Part shown: positions 27,560 through 36,902 of the stretch, in pieces | How the letters are laid out: each line of letters opens with the position of its first letter | Numbering within the stretch: position 1 is the first letter of the stretch | Origin: Cognatundibacterium jejuense | GTDB lineage: Bacteria; Pseudomonadota; Gammaproteobacteria; Burkholderiales; Burkholderiaceae_D | Direction of reading: 5' to 3' | NCBI RefSeq assembly: GCF_014284255.1 | Contig: NZ_JACOFV010000009.1 | Coordinates: 1 to 64,000 of the forward strand | Length of the DNA stretch: 64,000 nucleotides | Translations under genes and position numbers: made by a program | Notes under the pieces: generated by a model | Seen by the model: only the letters and a program-made list of their open reading frames with translations | The model's database searches: none | Told to the model about the DNA's origin: nothing

Positions 27560-28288
27560 ATGAAACGCGATAAAGCCCATACCACCAGAATCATTGATCA
27601 CATTAGTTACCGCCTTACCTGCGTCTTTATAATTCCGCTGATTAGCTTGCTTTTCATCGCCGGTAACGCCAGTGCACAAACAACATCAAATCAAACACAG
27701 CAGCCATGTTGTGGAGTGATTACTCCGGCGGGAAAACACATGTTGCAAACATTGGACAGCATGAATGTTGAACACTTATGGCTTGCACACGAACACGTGA
27801 ATTGGGAAACCGGCGTTGCCGATCGTGACGCAGACTATGCGGGACCAGGCAAAGCCACGCATTGCAGTGCGTTTGCCGCCGCCGTAGGGCAGCGAGTCGG
27901 CGTCTATTTGCTCAGACCGCCTGAGCATAGTCAGATTTTATTGGCAAACGCACAAACCGCGTGGTTATCAAGCCAGGCGGCAACGAAGGACGGTTGGGTC
28001 AGATTAGACGATGCTAAAGCTGCGCAAAGTCGCGCTAACCTTGGTGAACTGGTGGTGATTGTTTATCAAAGTCCTAATCCCAAAAAACCGGGTCATATTG
28101 CGATTGTCCGTCCGTCTTTAAAGACACAATCGCAACTTGATAAGGACGGCCCACAAGTCACACAAGCCGGAACGCATAACCGCAACGATTGGGATGCACG
28201 CGATGCATTCCATGGGCATGCAGGTGCATGGCCTGACTTTGTGCAATACTTCAGTCACGGAATCCATCAGACCACGCCAACAAATTAG
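27560..28288 (+). CDS. Secreted protein with Cys/His peptidase-like motifs (NlpC/P60 or CHAP-like?)
   Basis: I do not recognise a specific family. The ATG at 27560 has AGAAAG about 8 bp upstream; a TTG frame starts at 27539. The 242-residue product has an N-terminal signal anchor or signal peptide (LTCVFIIPLISLLFIAGNAS, cut near ASAQ). The mature part has KATHCSAFAAAVGQRVGVYL, GELVVIVYQSPNPKKPGHIA and a later H-x-W region. A Cys followed by a Gly-His-Ile-Ala strand resembles the Cys and His placement of papain-like NlpC/P60 or CHAP amidases, but this is inference. It follows the LysR gene closely and probably shares its transcript. Confidence 0.6.
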   Translation: MKRDKAHTTRIIDHISYRLTCVFIIPLISLLFIAGNASAQTTSNQTQQPCCGVITPAGKHMLQTLDSMNVEHLWLAHEHVNWETGVADRDADYAGPGKATHCSAFAAAVGQRVGVYLLRPPEHSQILLANAQTAWLSSQAATKDGWVRLDDAKAAQSRANLGELVVIVYQSPNPKKPGHIAIVRPSLKTQSQLDKDGPQVTQAGTHNRNDWDARDAFHGHAGAWPDFVQYFSHGIHQTTPTN

Positions 28289-28304
28289 TGCTTGCAAACA
28301 CTTT

Positions 28305-28336
28305 AAACTGCGTCATTCAAAACATGGCGCAGTTTT
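28305..28336. terminator. Probable terminator between convergent genes
   Basis: AAACTGCG at 28305-28312 and CGCAGTTT at 28328-28335 form an 8-bp stem with a 15-base loop and T- or A-rich sides, between the secreted protein gene and the convergent aspartate kinase gene. Confidence 0.45.
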
Positions 28337-28351
28337 GCTGAATGCTGCGTT

Positions 28352-29755
28352 TTATTGACCAAAAAATTCGTCATGCACCAGTCTTAATGCAAGCTTGCGA
28401 TCTTCTCGCTGAACCAGCATATACGCGGCGACTTCACTGGCACCTGCCGCTGCCAGCGTCACCCTCGCCCCACCCGCCAGCGCCGCGGACAAAGCCCGGC
28501 TTGCGATCGCACTCCCCACATCGGATGCGTCAAGTACGCCGTCACCTACTACGGCAACAATCGCCACTGCATCGTTCCGACTCACCTCAACCACGCCAGC
28601 CAAATGGTGTTCGCTCAAAGCTTCATACGCAGCATCCAAATGATCACGTGCCAGTAAAATATTGATCGCAGTTTGCGCCGTCAAGACGCTCTTAATATTG
28701 ATGCCATGCTGATCAAGGGTATTCGTTACTTGCGCCAGAATACCTGATTTAAAACCGACACCCGGACCATGCAATTTCAGTATCGCTACATCCTCGGTAG
28801 AGCTCACGCTCTTTACCACATCACTGGTTACTTTGCGTTGTCCATCAATGATCGTATAAGGTTTCAAACCACGTTCCGGACGAGTGATATTTAAAATCCG
28901 GATAGGAATCTCGCGGTCAAATAGCGGCTCTACGGTGCGTGGATGTAAAATTTTTGCCCCGAAATACGACAATTCCGCCGCTTCCAGATAATTTAATTGA
29001 GAAATCGAACGTGGCGCGCTGACCGTACCTGGATCAGCGCTTAAGAAGCCATCCACGTCTTTCCAGACATCCAACGATTCGGCACCGATACAGGCAGCAA
29101 TCGAGGCCGCTGAATAGTCCGAACCACCACGACCAAACAAAGTAGTTTTGCCATTTTTATCAACGCCGTAAAAACCCGGCACCACGTACACAACATCGTC
29201 GGCCAATGCTTGTGATACTGGCGTAGTGCTCGCTTCAAAATCACAAGCAGAATTACCAAAAACGCCATCAGTCACCAGACCGATATCTTCCGGTAAAGCT
29301 TCACGCGCAGCGATACCGCGGCTCAATAACACTTCGGTCAGCAACAAGCTCGATAAGCGTTCGCCATAACTCAGAATGGCATCGTTCACAAACGTCGGCA
29401 CATCGCCAATACAATGAATGCCAGTCAGGTAACGATCTAATTGATCGAGTCTCTCACCTAATGCTTTTTCGGTTCTGTCGCGATGGGCAACATCGCTGAT
29501 ATTCGCTTCCAGAATCTCGCGTTTCAACGCGCGCAAAGTCTGGGTGTAATTTTGACTTTCAGCCAATGCAGCTTTCGTACCAGCACCCTCTTTTGCGGCT
29601 TGAACGCAGTCGATTAAGGCGTTAGTAATGCCAAAAAATGCCGACACCACCAATACCAGTGGCCGTTGATACGCTTGTACTACGTTGACGACTCGATCAA
29701 TATCCTGTGGCTGACGTAAATTTGATCCGCCAAATTTTACAACGATTTTTTTCAT
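28352..29755 (-). CDS. lysC: Aspartate kinase (monofunctional, LysC/ThrA-type)
   Basis: 467 residues from the ATG at 29755, which has GGAA 6 bp upstream; a TTG start at 29767 is less likely. The kinase domain starts KFGGSN (residues 7-12), with PTFVNDAILSYGERLSSLLL, GFYGVDKNGKTTLFGRGGSDYSA and VWKDVDGFLSADPG typical of aspartokinases. Two ACT domains follow (VAILKLHGPGVGFKSGILAQ and AIVAVVGDGVLDASDVGSAI). It phosphorylates aspartate at the start of the Lys/Thr/Met pathway. The length and motifs resemble the LysC/ThrA class rather than the shorter split-start Ask usual in Burkholderiales, so it may be a second, pathway-specific enzyme. It stands alone, without asd or dapA. Confidence 0.88.
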   Translation of the reverse strand: MKKIVVKFGGSNLRQPQDIDRVVNVVQAYQRPLVLVVSAFFGITNALIDCVQAAKEGAGTKAALAESQNYTQTLRALKREILEANISDVAHRDRTEKALGERLDQLDRYLTGIHCIGDVPTFVNDAILSYGERLSSLLLTEVLLSRGIAAREALPEDIGLVTDGVFGNSACDFEASTTPVSQALADDVVYVVPGFYGVDKNGKTTLFGRGGSDYSAASIAACIGAESLDVWKDVDGFLSADPGTVSAPRSISQLNYLEAAELSYFGAKILHPRTVEPLFDREIPIRILNITRPERGLKPYTIIDGQRKVTSDVVKSVSSTEDVAILKLHGPGVGFKSGILAQVTNTLDQHGINIKSVLTAQTAINILLARDHLDAAYEALSEHHLAGVVEVSRNDAVAIVAVVGDGVLDASDVGSAIASRALSAALAGGARVTLAAAGASEVAAYMLVQREDRKLALRLVHDEFFGQ

Positions 29756-30008
29756 GCCCGATTCCAAATAAGTGTTGCAGTGTTCGATTGCATTGCCAAT
29801 AAGCAGGACGAGTGCAAGCCACGCCCCGCTGACATTTGATGGGTCTTGGTGAATTGTACCCGCCCTACCTGCCTATCCCAGCCACTAGGGTACTGCCACC
29901 TGAGGTATGGGTCAATCAAACTGGCGCAAACAAAGCCAAATCTTTCATCATTTTCGGCCTGCCTGGCAATTAGTTAAGCAAGAACAGACAAGACACAGAT
30001 GTGCATTT

Positions 30009-30024
30009 ATTTCCGATCGGAAAT
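30009..30024. promoter_or_regulatory. Perfect 16-bp palindrome, probable operator
   Basis: ATTTCCGATCGGAAAT is its own reverse complement. It lies 13 bp upstream of the Pho box and could bind a dimeric regulator controlling ppk2-pit or lysC. The protein is unknown. Confidence 0.5.
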
Positions 30025-30037
30025 GGCATTTTGATCT

Positions 30038-30071
30038 ATGTCATAGATGAGTCACATCGACTGCTTATAGT
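30038..30071 (+). promoter_or_regulatory. PhoB box and -10 element for ppk2-pit
   Basis: ATGTCATAGATGAGTCAC at 30038-30055 matches the consensus CTGTCATAWAWCTGTCAY at 14 of 18 positions, with TGTCAT and AGTCAC spaced 11 bp apart. TATAGT at 30066-30071 begins 10 bp after it, the spacing seen in PhoB-activated promoters where the box replaces the -35 element. The genes downstream, a polyphosphate kinase and a phosphate transporter, fit phosphate control. Confidence 0.6.
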
Positions 30072-30111
30072 TGAAAGATTATTGTAATTTTATCTTTTAG
30101 GTGATTCTGTG

Positions 30112-31032
30112 ATGCTTAACACCCAAATCAGCAACCAAGAACTGAGCGAACATATACGTCGTGATTTACTCGACGGCTACGATGAGGAATTTGAACTCGA
30201 AATTGAAGATCGTCACTATGAAAATGGCGCAGAGGCCATTGCATTAAGCGATTTTGAAAAAGAACAACGCCGCTTATACTTCCGTGAGTTATTCAGGTTG
30301 CAAGCAGAGCTGGTCAAATTGCAAGATTGGGTCGTCGCCACTAAACATAAGGTTGTGATCTTATTTGAAGGACGCGATGCCGCTGGCAAAGGGGGCGTGA
30401 TAAAACGCATCACCCAACGTTTGAATCCACGCGTATGTCGGGTCGCGGCATTGCCAGCACCAAATGATCGTGAACGCACACAATGGTACTTTCAACGTTA
30501 TGTATCGCATTTACCAGCTGGTGGTGAAATCGTTTTGTTTGATCGTAGCTGGTATAACCGCGCTGGCGTAGAGAAGGTCATGGGATTTTGTACTGACGAT
30601 CAATATGAAGAATTTTTTCGGACCACGCCAGAATTTGAACGTATGTTGGTCAGCTCCGGCATCCAGCTGATCAAATATTGGTTCTCCATTTCTGACGAAG
30701 AGCAACGCGCCCGTTTCTTAGGACGTATTCACGATCCGCTGAAACAATGGAAATTAAGTCCTATGGATCTCGAGTCTCGTCGCCGCTGGGAAGATTACAC
30801 CAAGGCGAAAGAGATCATGCTTGAGCGTACGCATATCCCTGAGGCACCATGGTGGGTTGTCGAAGCCGATGATAAAAAGAAAGCACGCCTTAATTGCATC
30901 CATCATCTGCTAAATCAGATGCCCTATCAGGAAGTACCCCATCCTACAATTGAATTGCCGCAGCGTGAAAGACATGAGGATTATCTGCGCAATCCAGTTC
31001 CGGCAGAAATTATCGTTCCCAAAGTGTATTGA
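30112..31032 (+). CDS. ppk2: Polyphosphate kinase 2 (class I PPK2)
   Basis: 306 residues. The core begins near VVILFEGRDAAGKGG with Walker A GRDAAGKG at 87-94, a lid-type region RVAALPAPNDRERTQWYFQR and DRSWYNR at 144-150 as Walker B. WYFSISDEEQRARF-like and PWWVVEADDKKKARL segments are typical. PPK2 uses polyphosphate to phosphorylate nucleoside diphosphates, and can run in reverse. Single-domain length and motifs fit class I. GTG at 30109 precedes the ATG at 30112; TAGGTG about 9 bp upstream favours the ATG. pit follows 77 bp later, probably in the same operon. Confidence 0.92.
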   Translation: MLNTQISNQELSEHIRRDLLDGYDEEFELEIEDRHYENGAEAIALSDFEKEQRRLYFRELFRLQAELVKLQDWVVATKHKVVILFEGRDAAGKGGVIKRITQRLNPRVCRVAALPAPNDRERTQWYFQRYVSHLPAGGEIVLFDRSWYNRAGVEKVMGFCTDDQYEEFFRTTPEFERMLVSSGIQLIKYWFSISDEEQRARFLGRIHDPLKQWKLSPMDLESRRRWEDYTKAKEIMLERTHIPEAPWWVVEADDKKKARLNCIHHLLNQMPYQEVPHPTIELPQRERHEDYLRNPVPAEIIVPKVY

Positions 31033-31109
31033 TCAATACTCTGCACAATCCCGAATTTATTTAGTTTGCTATACCAAATATCGCTTTAAATTAACTGGAG
31101 ATTCATCGT

Positions 31110-32726
31110 ATGACCATCACTAATATTGCCGCTACTGGAGTACCAGAACGGCCGGCAAAAAAAACCTTGAGGGATCACAAAACGAGTCCTGTCACGCTGA
31201 TTATTTTTGCTACTTTATTGATCGCCGGTATTGTATTTACCTGCTACAGTCTGGTTTCCGATATGAGTGGCGTGAGCTTTGGCGATACCACGCTGGTACC
31301 TTACATTTTGCTGGGTGTTGCCTTGTTGATCGCTCTCGGCTTTGAATTTGTGAATGGTTTCCACGACACTGCCAATGCCGTGGCGACCGTCATTTATACC
31401 AATTCTTTACCACCTAACTTTGCCGTGATGTGGTCTGGATTCTTCAACTTCCTGGGGGTGTTGTTGTCTAGTGGTGCGGTGGCGTTCGGGATTATTTCAT
31501 TGTTACCAGTCGAATTGATTTTGCAAGTAGGCTCTTCTGCTGGCTTTGCGATGGTCTTCGCTTTGTTGATCGCTGCGATATTGTGGAATCTTGGGACCTG
31601 GTGGTTAGGTTTGCCAGCATCTTCATCACATACGCTGATCGGTTCTATCATCGGTGTAGGTGTTGCAAATGCGATGATGCACGGTCGTGATGGGACGACC
31701 GGTGTTGATTGGGCGCAGGCGACCAAAGTGGGTTACTCCTTGTTGCTATCACCTTTAGTTGGCTTCTTCTTTGCTGCCATGTTGTTGCTGGTGTTGCGCA
31801 AACTGGTGAAAGCAAAAGAACTATATGAAGAACCGGACACCAACACGCCACCACCATGGTGGATCCGTGGTTTGTTAGTGTTGACTTGCACCGGCGTTTC
31901 TTTTGCACACGGCTCGAATGACGGTCAAAAAGGTATGGGTTTAATCATGCTCATTCTGGTTGGTACAGCACCGATGGCCTATGCACTGAACCGTGCCATG
32001 CCAGTCGATCATATGACGCAATTTATTGCAGTTGCTCAGGTGACTGAACAATCCCTGCACAAATACATTGTGCAAGACGCACCAGTGGAACCACGTAAAA
32101 TCTTGGCGAACTATGTACGTACCAAAGAATTAACCACTGAAGTATTGCCAGCGCTTGCAAAAACAACGGGCAATATTGCGCAACAAATTAAAGAACACGG
32201 CACGCTGGCGAAAGTTCCAACGGCTCTCGTATCCAATGTGCGTAACGACATGTTCCTGGCTTCAGAAGCAATTCGTTTGCTGACCAAAGACACCAGCTTA
32301 AATTTTGATACTGATACCAAAGAGAATCTGAATGCGTTTAAACATCAGATTGATGATGCAACCAAGTTCATTCCTTTGTGGGTGAAAATTGCGGTAGCGA
32401 TCGCACTTGGTCTCGGCACCATGGTTGGCTGGAAACGTATTGTTGTTACCGTCGGTGAAAAAATCGGCAAAACACATTTGTCTTATGCCCAGGGTGCTTC
32501 TGCTGAATTGGTCGCGATGTTGACGATTGGTGCTGCAGATATGTATGGTTTACCAGTGTCGACGACACATGTTCTGTCCTCTGGCGTGGCGGGTACGATG
32601 GCAGCAAATCGTTCTGGTTTGCAGATGTCCACCATCCGCAATCTGGCGATGGCATGGGTACTGACAATGCCAGCAGCGATGTTATTGTCGGGTTCTTTGT
32701 ATTGGTTATTTACACATATTTTCTGA
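31110..32726 (+). CDS. pit: PiT-family inorganic phosphate transporter
   Basis: 538 residues with about ten to twelve hydrophobic segments. The duplicated PiT signature is clear: FEFVNGFHDTANAVATVIYT in the first half and AADMYGLPVSTTHVLSSGVA in the second, with SSSHTLIGSIIGVGVAN and FAHGSNDGQKGMGLIMLIL. A long hydrophilic loop near 310-430 separates the halves. It should import phosphate with a cation across the inner membrane. GGAG lies before the ATG. With ppk2 upstream and a Pho box before the pair, uptake and polyphosphate metabolism appear co-regulated. Confidence 0.93.
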   Translation: MTITNIAATGVPERPAKKTLRDHKTSPVTLIIFATLLIAGIVFTCYSLVSDMSGVSFGDTTLVPYILLGVALLIALGFEFVNGFHDTANAVATVIYTNSLPPNFAVMWSGFFNFLGVLLSSGAVAFGIISLLPVELILQVGSSAGFAMVFALLIAAILWNLGTWWLGLPASSSHTLIGSIIGVGVANAMMHGRDGTTGVDWAQATKVGYSLLLSPLVGFFFAAMLLLVLRKLVKAKELYEEPDTNTPPPWWIRGLLVLTCTGVSFAHGSNDGQKGMGLIMLILVGTAPMAYALNRAMPVDHMTQFIAVAQVTEQSLHKYIVQDAPVEPRKILANYVRTKELTTEVLPALAKTTGNIAQQIKEHGTLAKVPTALVSNVRNDMFLASEAIRLLTKDTSLNFDTDTKENLNAFKHQIDDATKFIPLWVKIAVAIALGLGTMVGWKRIVVTVGEKIGKTHLSYAQGASAELVAMLTIGAADMYGLPVSTTHVLSSGVAGTMAANRSGLQMSTIRNLAMAWVLTMPAAMLLSGSLYWLFTHIF

Positions 32727-32741
32727 TTAAATTTTTCGATA

Positions 32742-32771
32742 AAAAAACTCGCTTTAAAGCGAGTTTTTTTA
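32742..32771. terminator. Bidirectional terminator between pit and rlhA
   Basis: A 12-bp stem, AAAAAAACTCGC at 32742-32753 and GCGAGTTTTTTT at 32760-32771, with loop TTTAAA. A-tract and T-tract flanks serve both convergent genes. Confidence 0.88.
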
Positions 32772-32797
32772 TTTTTAAGGACAGCATATCTACAGAA

Positions 32798-34768
32798 TTA
32801 TTGCGCCGGACGTGTCTTATGAAATACCAGCGGACTATATGGCACAGAGGATGGTGGCGGTGCTTGCAAGATGTGTTTCTTCATCGCACCCACAATATGC
32901 ATCTCACATGGCTTGCAATCGAACCTCAAGGTATACTTTTCTTCTCCGGTGACCAAAGTCATTGGTTCCGCTTTCACCTGGCCTTGTACGCCCTTCACGC
33001 CTTTGGCTTGTTTAGGGCAAAGATTGAAAGAGAATCGCAGGCAATGCTTGGTGATCATTAAGGATACTTCGCCTGGCTCTTCATGCGCCTCGTAAGCAGC
33101 AGCAATCAATTGTACGCTGTGTTTTTTATAAAATTCACGAGCTTTGCTGTTGTAGACATTGGCCAGGTAACTGAGTGTCGCTTCTGGATAAGCGACCGGC
33201 GGCTCCACGGCTGGTGTGCGCTCCGGGCGCAACCACGCTTGCGAGCGCGCCAGTTCATGTGCGGCGACGGCATCGCGGCGCAAGGCATTGATGACCGAAG
33301 ATGGCACAAACCAAGCTTGGCGCAAACGCAAATCAACATTCGCAGACTCAAACATGGTGTTACCCAATTTGGCCAGACTGTCGCGCAAACCTGTTTCTGC
33401 TTTATCGGCCTGTTGCGCTGCTTGCAAGGCTATCGCGACAGAAACTTCTGAATGCACACCGTCTTCATCGGTCACCGCCAAACGCAAACCTTGTTCATCA
33501 TCAGATAAGGTCAGCCAGACTGGAATCCGGCGTTCTGCTGATTTTTTGGTTAATGCGTGTTCCCAGCGTTGATCACGGTTGCGATTGATCAGCATGCCGA
33601 CTTTCAGACCTAATAGTTCGCTGACTTTCTCGTTAGGTGAAACACGCCACAAATCGCCATTTTCACTCTTGCCCATGTGTTCTACGGTATTGGCCTGAAT
33701 ACCCATGACTTCCCGTTTGAGCATGTAGTTCAAGCCATCGCCATTGGCCATCGGTTCGTTGGTTTCCATTTCAAACCAGGTGGTACCGATGCGTGTCACG
33801 TAACCAAGATGCAAACCAACGTATTTAGGCGAATCAAACGCGCCGATATTATCCAGACGCCCATTGGCAAAATAATCGGTATGACCACGATGGAAGTTTT
33901 TATCGACATTTGGCGTGAAGGCGATCTGGCTGCGACCGCTGGACGCACGTGTAAATTCTGGTCTGCGCTCTAAAATTTCGTCGAGCAGCATGCGGTAATG
34001 GGCCGTGATATTTTTAACGTAACCCATGTCTTTGTAGCGGCCTTCAATCTTCAAGGACTGCACTCCGGCATCAAGCAATGCTTCGAGGTTGCGACTCTGG
34101 TCATTGTCCTTCATCGACAATAAATGTTTTTCGTAAGCGACAACGCGCCCTTCACCATCGGTCAGGGTGTATGGCAAGCGACACGCTTGTGAACAATCGC
34201 CACGATTTGCACTGCGACCGTTGTCAGCATGCGAGATATAGCATTGACCAGAAAACGCCACGCACAGAGCGCCATGAACAAAATATTCTAAAGGCGTTTT
34301 CACTTCGGCTTTAATCGCCTTGATTTGTTCTATCGTCAGCTCGCGTGCCAACACCAATTGTGAAAAACCGACATCCCCTAAAAATTTGGCTTTCTCAACG
34401 CCACGAATATCGCACTGTGTGCTGGCGTGCAACTGAATCGGAGGAATATCCAATTCTAATATCCCCATGTCCTGCACAATCAACGCGTCAACACCTGCAT
34501 CGTACAGCTGACGAATTTGTTTGCGTGCTGGTTCTAATTCAGACTCATGCAAAATCGTGTTCATGGTCACGAAGATACGCGCATGATAGCGATGGGCAAA
34601 TTGCACGAGCTCTGAAATCTCGCTGATCTCATTGCTGGCATTGTGGCGAGCACCAAATGACGGGCCGCCGATGTACACCGCGTCAGCACCATGCAGGATC
34701 GCTTCTTTGCCTATCTCAATATTTTTAGCGGGAGACAGAAGTTCAGTTTGATTGACGAGCAAGCTCAT
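32798..34768 (-). CDS. rlhA: 23S rRNA C2501 5-hydroxycytidine synthase (RlhA, U32 family)
   Basis: 656 residues, close to the roughly 650 of E. coli RlhA (YdcP). The U32 domain starts ELLSPAKNIEIGKEAILHGA and continues DAVYIGGPSFGARHN and VHGALCVAFSGQCYISH. The four Cys in CVAFSGQC and GDCSQACRLPY fit the cluster-binding set of the family; further Cys occur near the C-terminus (ITKHC, NLCPKQ, RFDCKPCEM). RlhA hydroxylates a 23S rRNA cytidine with prephenate-dependent chemistry. The RhlA/YdcP-type C-terminal extension distinguishes it from the shorter TrhP. It is a single gene, convergent with pit. Confidence 0.87.
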   Translation of the reverse strand: MSLLVNQTELLSPAKNIEIGKEAILHGADAVYIGGPSFGARHNASNEISEISELVQFAHRYHARIFVTMNTILHESELEPARKQIRQLYDAGVDALIVQDMGILELDIPPIQLHASTQCDIRGVEKAKFLGDVGFSQLVLARELTIEQIKAIKAEVKTPLEYFVHGALCVAFSGQCYISHADNGRSANRGDCSQACRLPYTLTDGEGRVVAYEKHLLSMKDNDQSRNLEALLDAGVQSLKIEGRYKDMGYVKNITAHYRMLLDEILERRPEFTRASSGRSQIAFTPNVDKNFHRGHTDYFANGRLDNIGAFDSPKYVGLHLGYVTRIGTTWFEMETNEPMANGDGLNYMLKREVMGIQANTVEHMGKSENGDLWRVSPNEKVSELLGLKVGMLINRNRDQRWEHALTKKSAERRIPVWLTLSDDEQGLRLAVTDEDGVHSEVSVAIALQAAQQADKAETGLRDSLAKLGNTMFESANVDLRLRQAWFVPSSVINALRRDAVAAHELARSQAWLRPERTPAVEPPVAYPEATLSYLANVYNSKAREFYKKHSVQLIAAAYEAHEEPGEVSLMITKHCLRFSFNLCPKQAKGVKGVQGQVKAEPMTLVTGEEKYTLRFDCKPCEMHIVGAMKKHILQAPPPSSVPYSPLVFHKTRPAQ

Positions 34769-35052
34769 GGCGATGACCAGTGTAACGAGGAAAGGGCGAA
34801 ATTATAACGAAATCAAAGGCTTATGTCCTGAATGCGTCAACTTTCATTGTGCTTTTTAGTTCAAGACCAGCAAATACCAATGTCAATCTGCAAAGTCTTT
34901 GCGGTTAACTTGCGATTATCTGCCGCTGGAGCACGTATTTTTTGACGAATGCCAGATAAAAATGTAATTTCATCTACAATTCGACTTCATAGAACCTTAT
35001 CCAGAACAAGCCTGATCACTGTTCATACCAATCACTTTTTACGCGCTCACTT

Positions 35053-36543
35053 ATGCTTTCTTTACGCTTTCGCCAATTGATTCTGACCGTCTGCACAAGC
35101 AGTTTATGCAGCGCTCTCGTACCTTCTGACGCGATCGCGCAAACTGTTCTACCGGTTAAATTGGCGACCAGCTTACAAAAAGCGGGCGTGCCAGCGAGTG
35201 CCATCAGTGTGATGGTACTGCCCGTCAATGCAAGTAATGCCGACGCTGCGGTCCTGGCGCAAAATGCTGACCTGGCGATGCATCCAGCGTCCACCATGAA
35301 ATTGCTGACGACATTGGTCGCTTTAGAAGAACTGGGACCCAATTTCCGTTGGAAAACGCAAATTCTGTCCGATGCACCTGCCGCAACTGAAGTATTGGTT
35401 GGCAATCTGTATTTACGTGGTGGTGGCGATCCCGATTTGACTATGCAAAAATTGCAGGAGATGCTGCGTGACCTGCGTAATCGAGGCATACGTTCTATCA
35501 ACGGTAATATCGTGTTGGATCGCAGCTACTTTCAGCCAGAGCGCAGCGACATCAATATGGCGCCGTTTGACGAACATCCTGATGCGTATTACAACGTGGT
35601 TCCGGATGCGTTGCTCATTCACAGCAATATCAGTTCGATTACCGTCGAGTCCGGCAATGACAATGTTGAGACACGCTTACTAACACCTCTGGACAACACG
35701 CTCATCATTAATCAATTACGCTTAAACAAAAAGCCCTGTGCAACATGGGAACAAACCTGGCAAGCCCCCGATGTGTCGGTCTCTGATAACGCAGCGATCA
35801 ACATCACCTTGAATAGCAGCTTTCCACGTAATTGCAAGATTACACAACACTTAAACATACTGGATCGCAATCAGTACATTACGCATTTAATTCGTGGTTT
35901 ATGGCAAGAGCTAGGCGGGAGCTGGCAAGGAAAAATTGTTGATGGCAAAACACCTTCCAGCGCCAATCTGTTACTCGAACATCAATCAGAAACCCTGGCT
36001 GACACCATACGTATCGTCAACAAACATTCTGATAACGCGATGGCACGCAGCATTTATCTGAGTCTGGGAACAGAAAGCAATCCTCTGCTCAACACCAATA
36101 GCGCACAAGCCGCCGATGCCCGCATACGCGCGTGGTTGTTCAGACATGGGATCAATGACGCAGGCATTGTTCTGGAAAATGGATCTGGCCTCTCCCGTAC
36201 AGAACAAATCAGCGCCAGGCAAATGGCTGCTTTATTGCTGGCTGGAGCACGTAGTAATTGGTACCCAGAATTTGCCAGCAGCCTGCCAGTCGCAGGCATG
36301 GATGGCACCATGCGCAAACGTCTGAAAGACAGCCCTGCCGCACAAAATGCGCGTATCAAAACCGGTACGCTCAAAGACAGCGTAGCGATCGCCGGTTACG
36401 TACGCGACGTCAATGGCCAAAACTGGGTCGTCGTTGCGATGGTCAATACTGATGCCGCAGGCAAAGCAAGAACAGCACTGGATACGCTAATCAATTGGGT
36501 CGCCAGTGGGCGGGATGATGCTGCAAACCTATTCGAGCCGTAA
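35053..36543 (+). CDS. dacB: D-alanyl-D-alanine carboxypeptidase/endopeptidase (PBP4, S13)
   Basis: 496 residues with a signal peptide (MLSLRFRQLILTVCTSSLCS, cut near AIAQ). The three serine-DD-peptidase motifs are present: STMK at 80-83 (nucleophile Ser80), SDN at 326-328 and KTG at 436-438. The long insertion between the first two motifs is normal for S13 enzymes. It trims or cleaves peptide cross-links of peptidoglycan in the periplasm. It is monocistronic. The ATG at 35053 lacks a strong ribosome binding site but agrees with the signal peptide. Confidence 0.92.
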   Translation: MLSLRFRQLILTVCTSSLCSALVPSDAIAQTVLPVKLATSLQKAGVPASAISVMVLPVNASNADAAVLAQNADLAMHPASTMKLLTTLVALEELGPNFRWKTQILSDAPAATEVLVGNLYLRGGGDPDLTMQKLQEMLRDLRNRGIRSINGNIVLDRSYFQPERSDINMAPFDEHPDAYYNVVPDALLIHSNISSITVESGNDNVETRLLTPLDNTLIINQLRLNKKPCATWEQTWQAPDVSVSDNAAINITLNSSFPRNCKITQHLNILDRNQYITHLIRGLWQELGGSWQGKIVDGKTPSSANLLLEHQSETLADTIRIVNKHSDNAMARSIYLSLGTESNPLLNTNSAQAADARIRAWLFRHGINDAGIVLENGSGLSRTEQISARQMAALLLAGARSNWYPEFASSLPVAGMDGTMRKRLKDSPAAQNARIKTGTLKDSVAIAGYVRDVNGQNWVVVAMVNTDAAGKARTALDTLINWVASGRDDAANLFEP

Positions 36544-36658
36544 CTGATCCAGTAATTTGGGCAATGAAGAAGCGTGCGCAGGTATTATATCCATAAGGTA
36601 CCACCTAAAGCGTTGATTTCTAGAGTGTTGGCATTTAACATTCACCTTTTACAAACCG

Positions 36659-36684
36659 AGTAGACACCTGCACAGGTGTCTACT
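36659..36684. repeat. 26-bp inverted repeat
   Basis: AGTAGACACCTG at 36659-36670 and CAGGTGTCTACT at 36673-36684 form a perfect 12-bp stem around two central bases. No T-run follows, so an ordinary terminator is doubtful. It could act as an operator or a terminator for dacB. Confidence 0.6.
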
Positions 36685-36902
36685 AAACGTTATGGCATAT
36701 CGTATCGATTGAGTGAATTTTTGAGCCATCAGTCGAAACATTACCCAGAACTTTTCACACCAGGTTACCCTTAGTTTTTGACACAAGCAAACTACTAATT
36801 GCCTGCTTCTTTATTGCCAATTCCATCACCCGCGTTACAATCATTCATCATTTTTCATCCGGATTAGCGTGCATTATGTGTCACCACACCACACAACTAC
36901 CA

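Larger units (their letters stand above)
29756..30111. other. Divergent regulatory region between lysC and ppk2
   Basis: 356 bp. It holds a perfect 16-bp palindrome (30009-30024), a Pho box (30038-30055) and a matching -10 element for ppk2. No lysine riboswitch or leader peptide was recognised on the lysC side. Confidence 0.6.

Noticed and set aside
29756-30000. Lysine riboswitch before lysC
   Set aside because: No lysine-riboswitch core sequence was recognised on the minus strand.
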